In this document: in pieces, positions 7,061 through 12,264 of the stretch
Layout of the letters: every line of letters begins with the position of its first letter
How positions within the stretch are numbered: position 1 is the first letter of the stretch
From: Ruminococcus sp. UBA3665
Lineage (GTDB): Bacteria > Bacillota > Clostridia > Oscillospirales > Ruminococcaceae
NCBI GenBank assembly: GCA_002373165.1
Contig: DFJS01000047.1
Span: 1-12,264, forward strand
DNA: 12,264 nucleotides
Direction of reading: 5' to 3'
Position numbers and translations under genes: made by a program
Notes under the pieces: model-generated
Told to the model about the DNA's origin: nothing
Database searches by the model: none
The model's input: only the letters and a program-made list of their open reading frames with translations

Positions 7061-9661
7061 TTATAAATAATGCCGCAGCCATTTGAGATAAAACCGGCGG
7101 AATAAATTCCCCTGCCGGTACATGCCTTCGGCCAGCGATTCGGCCGCCTGAAGCAGATAATGCAGTTCACTGCCTGTCATAGGATGCGGACTGTAGCGAA
7201 GCTTCGCGCCCAGCTGTACCGCCGCCGAAAGACTGTAGAAAGAATCCATGTACTGCGAACAATGCCGCTCGGAATCTTCTACCAGTTCGCCGATTGTCGT
7301 GCCTTTGATGGCCACGCCGCATTCCGCCAGCAGATCGGTCAGATAGCGATAGGCACATAATCCGGCCGCTTTGCGGTCTTCCTGTTCGTACTGATGCATT
7401 CGCTTCCGGATTGCCGAAAGCCGTGCAATCCGGAAAATCAGTGCCAGCAGACAGCAGAAGGCCGCTGTCGTCAGGAAAATAATCAGAACCAGCATTTTGA
7501 CAGGAATTTCTTTCTGTTCCGGAACAGGCGGTTCCGTCGGGGGCTGAGTGGGCGGTTCTGTCGGAACCGGAGAAGTCGGCACGATAGTTTCTCTCGTCTC
7601 ACGTGTTTCCGGAACAGGACGTTCCGGCCGGGTACGGGATGTGAAATACGAATAAGTAAATTCAAACGGAATCCAGCCCAGTCCGCTGATGTAGATTTCT
7701 GTCCAGGCATGGGCACTGCTGTCCAGCAGTTCGGCCGTGTAGACGGTACTGCCGTCAGCGGCGGAGGATTTTGTCAGCGTTCCGTCACGGGAACAGTCAA
7801 TCATGTAGCCTTCGCAGTAACGCGCCGGGATGCCGGCCATCCGGGCGAGGACTGTTCCGGCCGTGGCATAGTGTTCACAGTAGCCTTTTCGATTTTCCAG
7901 CAGAAAATAGGCTGTGTGATCGCTTCCGGAAGGGGTTCTGCCGGGCGCGAGCGTATAGCTGACATGATCGCAGATTTCGTCGCGGAGATCTTCCAGTTTT
8001 GTGATGATTTCCGAGGCCGAAGCGGTCCGGGCATCGAAATCCCGGAGCAGCGGCGCATAAGCTTGCCGTACGGCCTGCAAAGCAGGAGTATCCGGCAGAA
8101 CAGTATCCTGCTGATAGACAAGATCATCATAGAAACTGCCGCACAGAATGCCGGCTTCGGCAGCGCGCGCCGTGTGGGCGTTCTGGAAATAGTACGCTGA
8201 CAGGTCACTGCTGTGCGAGGTGAAGACAAGCCGGCGTTCCTGACCGGCTGTCAGTTCGCTTAAGATAGAGATATCTTCTGCTTCACAGCTTGGCAGGAGC
8301 GCATCAAGCCGGATTCTGGTAACTTCATCCGGATTTGAAAGCAGTTCTTCATAATCTGTATTTCCGTGAATTAAATAAGTCTGTGTTTCCGTGCGGATCA
8401 GATCATTGCTCTGGCAGTGAATATCCTGGTTTTTCTGAAAGCCGTACGGAATGCACTGCGACAGAATCCCCGTCGGATGATACAGCGACATTTGCAGGGG
8501 ATTTCCTCCGGAAAGCGTTGCGTAAAGAAATTCCGGCGGATAATAATCCAGAAGTTCAAAATAATTCAGAATTTCCGGCAGAGCGGAATCTTCCGGCATT
8601 GTCCAAGCCGAACCGTTGTAGATTTTTCCTGTACGGTATTTTAAATAAATTCTTGTGCCGGGATTTTCAGAAAATGCCGCGCTGGCTACAGGAATATTCT
8701 CATAGATTTTTTCGTCCAGACTGCCCAGCGGAATATGCGTTTCGTCATCCGGCTGTGATTCCTGCGCTTCGCCGTAATTGTCCAGAATCAGATCACCCGA
8801 CATGTGCAGAGAAGCAATGTAATTCTGAAAATCCGTGCGGAGCTGTTTGAACTGTTCCGGACGTTCGTAGCCGGACTGGTGCAGAAACAGTTCTGTTATG
8901 CCGAATACCAGCATGACAAGCCCCAGAATCAGAACGCCTGTCGATTCCGGAAGCATGAAGCGCATTCCGGCTACAGGAAAGAAAGCATTTTTCTTCCGGA
9001 GAAAGCCTGTCTTGCCGCCGTTCTGCGTGATGCCGGAACCTGCCATCTGTACCCCGGCCATCGCAAACCAGAACGCCGCCAGCAGTACCGCAAACAGATG
9101 CTGCGGCACAATCCCGAAAAATAAGCCGATTTCAATAAACGGAAACGTCACCAGCAGACTCAGGAAAAAATTCTGGTAGCGCAGTACGGCATAGCATATC
9201 ATCCAGATAACAGGAAAGGCCAGAAAACAAAGCACACAAGTCACGCTGTCGGCCTCTGGATAATGCAGGTCAGTGACAAAATATTCCCAGTCGGTCATAT
9301 AAATAGCCTGACATACATCATTGGTCAGATACATCAGGCCGTTGGTAATGCGCGTTTTCTGCCAGAAAAATAATGCACAGTACAGCAGTACGGCCGTCAG
9401 CACAGGAATCATACTGCGGCCGGGATGCAGTGCCGTCCACGAAAAAAAGAAAAATATCACACCTGCCGCCGCCAGAAATACAGGCAGAATATAGACAGGC
9501 GAAAACATTGTCAGAAAAGAAAAAATACTGCCCGTCACGCCGGCAAGTGCCAATACTACCAGATATCCCCGGCGGCGTTTGGGATATCCCGACTGCAATG
9601 CCATCGAGAGTGTGTTTTCTACCTGCACACCGCTGAGAATGTCAGAATCTTGTAATTTCAT
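7061..9661 (-). CDS. Membrane transglutaminase-like (TgpA/DUF3488-like) protein
   Basis: An 866-residue membrane protein of the transglutaminase-like cysteine enzyme superfamily. The first 260 residues hold a short cytosolic start and several hydrophobic helices. A large extracytoplasmic region then carries the core: KGYCEHYATA (Cys595), SAHAWTEIYISGLGW (His651) and WIPFEFT, with Glu667 where the classical triad has Asp. A Pro/Thr/Glu-rich linker (about 679-721, with PTEPPTQPPTEPPVP) leads to a final helix (about 723-748) and a cytosolic tail of about 115 residues. I chose ATG 9661, because GGGG (minus strand) is ten bases upstream of it but only one base from the in-frame ATG at 9670. The gene follows moxR and DUF58 genes, the standard context of this family, and is thought to act on the cell envelope. 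The actual reaction, protease or transglutaminase, is not determined by the sequence. Confidence 0.9.
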   Translation of the reverse strand: MKLQDSDILSGVQVENTLSMALQSGYPKRRRGYLVVLALAGVTGSIFSFLTMFSPVYILPVFLAAAGVIFFFFSWTALHPGRSMIPVLTAVLLYCALFFWQKTRITNGLMYLTNDVCQAIYMTDWEYFVTDLHYPEADSVTCVLCFLAFPVIWMICYAVLRYQNFFLSLLVTFPFIEIGLFFGIVPQHLFAVLLAAFWFAMAGVQMAGSGITQNGGKTGFLRKKNAFFPVAGMRFMLPESTGVLILGLVMLVFGITELFLHQSGYERPEQFKQLRTDFQNYIASLHMSGDLILDNYGEAQESQPDDETHIPLGSLDEKIYENIPVASAAFSENPGTRIYLKYRTGKIYNGSAWTMPEDSALPEILNYFELLDYYPPEFLYATLSGGNPLQMSLYHPTGILSQCIPYGFQKNQDIHCQSNDLIRTETQTYLIHGNTDYEELLSNPDEVTRIRLDALLPSCEAEDISILSELTAGQERRLVFTSHSSDLSAYYFQNAHTARAAEAGILCGSFYDDLVYQQDTVLPDTPALQAVRQAYAPLLRDFDARTASASEIITKLEDLRDEICDHVSYTLAPGRTPSGSDHTAYFLLENRKGYCEHYATAGTVLARMAGIPARYCEGYMIDCSRDGTLTKSSAADGSTVYTAELLDSSAHAWTEIYISGLGWIPFEFTYSYFTSRTRPERPVPETRETRETIVPTSPVPTEPPTQPPTEPPVPEQKEIPVKMLVLIIFLTTAAFCCLLALIFRIARLSAIRKRMHQYEQEDRKAAGLCAYRYLTDLLAECGVAIKGTTIGELVEDSERHCSQYMDSFYSLSAAVQLGAKLRYSPHPMTGSELHYLLQAAESLAEGMYRQGNLFRRFYLKWLRHYL

Positions 9662-9680
9662 TGTTATCATACCCCATTGC

Positions 9681-10853
9681 TTACAGAATCAGTCCGGCCA
9701 TATCCGCGGCAGGCTGTTCCGGCAGAACTGTCCGGACAGAAACGCTGTCTGAACGAAGAGAAATTTTTTCTTCTGCCAGCAGAACAAAATTTTTCCGGCT
9801 TGCATCGGCCTGTGTTTCCAGCACAGGAAGCAGAGCGGCTTCCTGATCGTTGGTCAGCAGTGTGACGGAAGAGTAATGCTGTCCGGCAAAGAGTTCGCGC
9901 AAAGCCTGCGGCTCCAGTGTCATGCTGTCCAGTGCATGATAAAATTCCCGGAACAGCTCCGGCAGTGCCGTCGCCGACTGTAACGGCCTGACAACCAGCC
10001 GGGTGCCGTCATACCATGCAAACACGGCTTGGAAGTCCTCTTCGGCAAGCCGCCGCGCCAGCGAATAAATCAGCGTTAAAAAAGTCTGCGCCTGCCGCAT
10101 GTGCGCCAGCGGTTCGTCCTGCGCATCAGAAAGATATTCCGCCAGAAGCAGCACTTGTTTCTCAATCGGATAGCCAAATTCCCGGATGAATAATTTTTCC
10201 GATTTGGAACTTAATTTCCAGTGAATCCGGCTGACGGCATCGCCGGGATGATATTCCCGGATATTGAAAATTTCAGAAGGATCATCACCGGGGCGGTCAG
10301 CATAGCGGCTGCTCTCCGGCGAATAAACTGCCTCGGCCGTCATCCGGAGCGATAAGTCTGCCTGCCGGGGCAGTACCAGAAGCTCCAGCTCGTCATTGAC
10401 ACGCCGCATTTCTGTGCGGAATATATGCAGATAATCCAGAATATGCAGATAATCAATCCGGATTTTGACCGCGCCGCAGCATTCCGGCCGGACATAAAAC
10501 GTGAGTCTGGTAGTGTTCCGCGCATGAAGCGGAAAACGAAGCCGGATTTTCTCCGGCATATCACTCAGCGCATGGCAGACTGTAATCTGTGCATAAACTT
10601 TCGGGAAATAAAACGGACTGGTGTTTTCGATGATTATGCCCATCGGGACAGAATCATGCACGGTACAGGATGCCGTCGTGCTGTTCAGCGAGGCGTGTGT
10701 GCAGAGCCTGCCCCACAGCAGACAAAACAACAGAATGACAGGAAATAGCAGCGCACACAGAAAAAACACAACCGCCAGCGAATCGATATATAAAACAGAA
10801 AAAATTCCCAGCCCGATCACTACGGCCAGATAAAGCAGCTTGACCCACCACAT
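9681..10853 (-). CDS. DUF58-domain protein
   Basis: A 390-residue protein anchored by two N-terminal membrane helices (about 5-23 and 27-48), followed by a beta-rich region and the DUF58 core. The core signature is clear at about 187-226: RPGDDPSEIFNIREYHPGD then RIHWKLSSKSEKLFIREF. The C-terminal part has the length and order of a von Willebrand A-like fold, but I see no complete metal-binding DxSxS motif. DUF58 proteins are partners of MoxR ATPases and are usually encoded next to them; their biochemical role is poorly known. The start ATG lies five bases after the moxR stop, with GGAGG 13 bases ahead, a rather long spacing that suggests translational coupling. An in-frame duplication of six residues occurs at 134-145 (DYLHIL, DYLHIF). 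Confidence 0.91.
   Translation of the reverse strand: MWWVKLLYLAVVIGLGIFSVLYIDSLAVVFFLCALLFPVILLFCLLWGRLCTHASLNSTTASCTVHDSVPMGIIIENTSPFYFPKVYAQITVCHALSDMPEKIRLRFPLHARNTTRLTFYVRPECCGAVKIRIDYLHILDYLHIFRTEMRRVNDELELLVLPRQADLSLRMTAEAVYSPESSRYADRPGDDPSEIFNIREYHPGDAVSRIHWKLSSKSEKLFIREFGYPIEKQVLLLAEYLSDAQDEPLAHMRQAQTFLTLIYSLARRLAEEDFQAVFAWYDGTRLVVRPLQSATALPELFREFYHALDSMTLEPQALRELFAGQHYSSVTLLTNDQEAALLPVLETQADASRKNFVLLAEEKISLRSDSVSVRTVLPEQPAADMAGLIL
10423..10454. repeat. 18-bp tandem repeat inside the DUF58 gene
   Basis: The 14-base word ATATGCAGATAATC occurs at 10423-10436 and again at 10441-10454, giving a period of 18 bases, exactly six codons. It encodes the hexapeptides DYLHIL and DYLHIF in tandem in the DUF58 protein. 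The near identity at DNA level points to a recent duplication, for example by replication slippage, that kept the reading frame. Confidence 0.85.
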
Positions 10854-10858
10854 GGAAA

Positions 10859-11827
10859 TTACCCGGCCTCCGGCACAGGAACGGATTTTAAAATTTCCTG
10901 TACTAAATCCTGAGCCTGTTCAGAGCTGTCGTCCGTGCCGTGCAGAATCAGCCTGTGACAAAATACATCCGCACAGACAAAATCCACATCGTCCGGCAGC
11001 AGATAGTCCCGTCCCTGCGCATAGGCGCAGGCTTTTGCCATCTGCATCAGTGCCAGCGAACCGCGCGGACTGATGCCCAGCCGGATTTGCGGATGACTGC
11101 GCGTTGCCTGAATCAGGCTGACAATATATTCATAAATAGAATCGTTGATATAAATTTCCTCGACTTCCCGGCGCATGGCAAGCAGTTCGTCCGTATCGGC
11201 CACCTGTTCGATCTCGTCCAGCGGATTGGCCGTCTGCCTTGCTTTCAGCAGAGCAATTTCATGTTCCGGCGCAGGATATCCCAGCGAAAGCCGGACTAAG
11301 AATCTGTCCATCTGCGACTCCGGAAGCCGCTGTGTTCCGACACAGGTAATCGGATTCTGCGTGGCAATGACAATATGCGGATCCGGCAGGGGATAGGTTT
11401 TGCCGTCCATTGTGACCGCGCCTTCTTCCATCAGTTCCAGCAAAGCCGACTGCGTTTTGCTGGAGGTGCGGTTGATCTCGTCGGCCAGCAGAAGATTGCA
11501 GAAGGCTGCGCCTTTTTTAAAAACAAAACTGTCCGAGCTTTTCTGGTACAGCGTAAAGCCCGTGACATCGGTCGGCAGAACATCCGGCGTAAACTGAATG
11601 CGCTTGCAGGAGAGTGCCAGAGTCCGGGAAATGGCCAGCGCAAGAGTAGTCTTGCCTACGCCGGGCATATCTTCCAGCAGGATATGGCCGCCTGCCAGCA
11701 TCGCAAGCAGAACTTTGAAGATGACATCGTTTTTTCCGCTGACGGCTTTCTGGATTTCCATCAGCATGGATTGCAGGGTTGGCTGTCGGAGCTGAATGCG
11801 CATGGTTTTGGTTCTTGATTTCGCCAT
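10859..11827 (-). CDS. MoxR-family AAA+ ATPase
   Basis: A 322-residue cytoplasmic AAA+ ATPase of the MoxR group, thought to act as a chaperone-like ATPase with DUF58 and other vWA-type partners. Seen in order: Walker A DMPGVGKT (53-60), Walker B LLLADE (112-117) followed by INRTSSKTQSALLELMEEG, a MoxR hallmark, sensor-1 ATQNP (Asn158), the arginine of QMDRF (Arg175) and sensor-2 in GISPRGSLAL (Arg255). All nucleotide-handling residues are intact and the length is normal. The start ATG 11827 follows AAAGAAAGGA by 13 bases, a long spacing; an in-frame ATG at 11803 is possible, but the N-terminus of the motif region is unaffected. This is the first gene of the six-gene minus-strand operon and has a strong promoter about 50 bases upstream. 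Confidence 0.94.
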   Translation of the reverse strand: MAKSRTKTMRIQLRQPTLQSMLMEIQKAVSGKNDVIFKVLLAMLAGGHILLEDMPGVGKTTLALAISRTLALSCKRIQFTPDVLPTDVTGFTLYQKSSDSFVFKKGAAFCNLLLADEINRTSSKTQSALLELMEEGAVTMDGKTYPLPDPHIVIATQNPITCVGTQRLPESQMDRFLVRLSLGYPAPEHEIALLKARQTANPLDEIEQVADTDELLAMRREVEEIYINDSIYEYIVSLIQATRSHPQIRLGISPRGSLALMQMAKACAYAQGRDYLLPDDVDFVCADVFCHRLILHGTDDSSEQAQDLVQEILKSVPVPEAG

Positions 11828-11873
11828 GGAAATGTTTACATCCTTTCTTTGCAGCAGCTGTATTTCTGCTTTT

Positions 11874-11902
11874 ATTATAGCATATTTTTTTTCATTTGTC
11901 CA
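11874..11902 (-). promoter_or_regulatory. Sigma-A-type promoter of the moxR operon
   Basis: Minus strand: -35 TGGACA (11897-11902, five of six consensus bases), a 17-base spacer and -10 TATAAT (11874-11879) preceded by TGC. Transcription should start near 11867, about 40 bases before the moxR ATG. It is the only convincing promoter I see upstream of the six-gene block and is divergent from the tRNA-Arg promoter. Confidence 0.87.
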
Positions 11903-11943
11903 GAGCTTTCAGAATTATTTTGTGACGGATATGATACTTTCAG

Positions 11944-12005
11944 CAAAAAAAATTTAAAAAAATTTTGAAAAAACACTTGACAAACGCTTTGGTTTGTGCT
12001 ATAAT
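11944..12005 (+). promoter_or_regulatory. Consensus promoter of tRNA-Arg with A/T-tract upstream element
   Basis: Perfect -35 TTGACA (11977-11982), a 17-base spacer and perfect -10 TATAAT (12000-12005) preceded by TGC. Runs of A and T at 11944-11973 just upstream resemble an UP element, as is common at stable RNA genes. The tRNA begins about 37 bases after the predicted start of transcription. An inverted repeat, ACAAAC/GTTTGT (11980-11985 and 11992-11997), lies between the two boxes. Confidence 0.92.
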
Positions 12006-12048
12006 AATATCTGTTGAGTGATTAAGCTCCGGAAAAACAAAAAAATAT

Positions 12049-12125
12049 GTGCCTGTAGCTCAGCTGGATAGAGTGACTGGCTACGAACCAGTAGGTCGGG
12101 GGTTCGAATCCCTCCAGGCACGCCA
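12049..12125 (+). tRNA. tRNA-Arg (anticodon ACG)
   Basis: A complete cloverleaf is visible: acceptor GTGCCTG/CAGGCAC (seven pairs), D stem GCTC/GAGT region, anticodon stem ACTGG/CCAGT with loop CTACGAA (anticodon ACG at 12083-12085), and T arm GGGGG-TTCGAAT-CCCTC with one G-U pair. The discriminator is G and the CCA end (12123-12125) is encoded. ACG is normally changed to ICG by TadA and reads CGU, CGC and CGA codons. Confidence 0.97.
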
Positions 12126-12126
12126 G

Positions 12127-12158
12127 AAAGATCGTTTCTTCTTGAAACGGTCTTTTTT
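12127..12158 (+). terminator. Intrinsic terminator of tRNA-Arg
   Basis: AAAGATCGTTTC (12127-12138) pairs with GAAACGGTCTTT (12144-12155) with one G-U pair and a five-base loop; the T-run extends to 12158. It starts two bases after the encoded CCA. Confidence 0.93.
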
Positions 12159-12180
12159 GTATTCTGCCGAAACTTGAGAC

Positions 12181-12216
12181 AAAAAAATCCCTAAGTCGTT
12201 TTTACAGCTTAGGAAT
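12181..12216 (-). terminator. Intrinsic terminator of the minus-strand tRNA
   Basis: On the minus strand ATTCCTAAG (plus 12208-12216) pairs with CTTAGGGAT (plus 12187-12195), nine pairs with one G-U, followed by seven T (plus A 12181-12187). It lies about 20 bases beyond the 3' end of the partial tRNA and fits termination of that transcript, convergent with tRNA-Arg. Confidence 0.88.
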
Positions 12217-12237
12217 TTCTTCTTTTAAAAATTCAAG

Positions 12238-12264
12238 CGCGGAAAGAGGGATTTGAACCCTCGC
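12238..12264 (-). tRNA. Partial tRNA, identity undetermined
   Basis: The window edge cuts this gene. Read on the minus strand, the 3' part shows a T arm GAGGG-TTCAAAT-CCCTC (five pairs), the 3' acceptor strand TTTCCGC and a G discriminator at 12238. CCA is not encoded (CTT follows), in contrast to the neighbouring tRNA-Arg, so it would be added by the CCA-adding enzyme. The G discriminator fits Ser, Asp, Asn, Gln or some Arg tRNAs; the anticodon lies outside the window. Confidence 0.88.

Noticed and set aside
7394..8200. Open frame of 268 codons on the plus strand inside the transglutaminase-like gene
   Set aside because: Antisense shadow of a gene with intact catalytic motifs; composition is Arg- and Cys-rich and no start signal is present.
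12159..12237. Small gene between the two tRNA genes
   Set aside because: No frame with a start codon and ribosome site is present; the stretch is explained by the two terminators.

Overview
The window looks like chromosomal DNA from a low-to-mid GC Gram-positive bacterium of the class Clostridia, probably near the Ruminococcus/Oscillospiraceae group. This rests on the clostridial DnaD plus DnaC-like ATPase pair, strong AGGAGG-type ribosome sites, sigma-A promoters with extended -10 boxes, AT-rich intergenic DNA and the MoxR-DUF58-transglutaminase module. The genus is an inference. I see no phage, insertion sequence, integrase, CRISPR or plasmid functions.

Left part (1-2823), plus strand. A 5'-truncated tgt (queuosine tRNA modification) is followed closely by mntP (manganese efflux) and a GNAT acetyltransferase, apparently one transcript closed by a weak hairpin terminator. 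A multi-pass membrane protein that I cannot name follows on the same strand and converges on a MATE transporter gene. A strong GC-rich terminator lies between the two.

Middle (2829-4393), minus strand. The MATE-family efflux gene has its own strong promoter. Between promoter and ribosome site lies a stable hairpin ending in a T-run, with a shorter alternative hairpin that overlaps it. This looks like a transcription attenuator, possibly a compact riboswitch, and is the most interesting regulatory element here.

Right part (4394-11902), minus strand. Six genes lie head to tail with gaps of 5-34 bases and a single recognisable promoter upstream of the first: moxR-type AAA+ ATPase, DUF58 protein, large membrane transglutaminase-like protein, small DUF308/HdeD-like membrane protein, dnaD-type primosome protein and dnaC/dnaI-type helicase loader. 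The first three form the familiar MoxR-DUF58-TgpA-like envelope module; the last two load the replicative helicase. Their joining in one apparent operon is worth noting.

Right end (11940-12264). A tRNA-Arg(ACG) gene has a consensus promoter, an A/T-tract upstream and a terminator, and is convergent with a second tRNA that is cut by the window edge on the minus strand and has its own terminator.

No clearly novel enzymatic system was found. The leads are the attenuator, the envelope-replication operon, an in-frame hexapeptide duplication in the DUF58 protein, an unnamed membrane protein and a marked over-use of the pentamer TCCGG/CCGGA.
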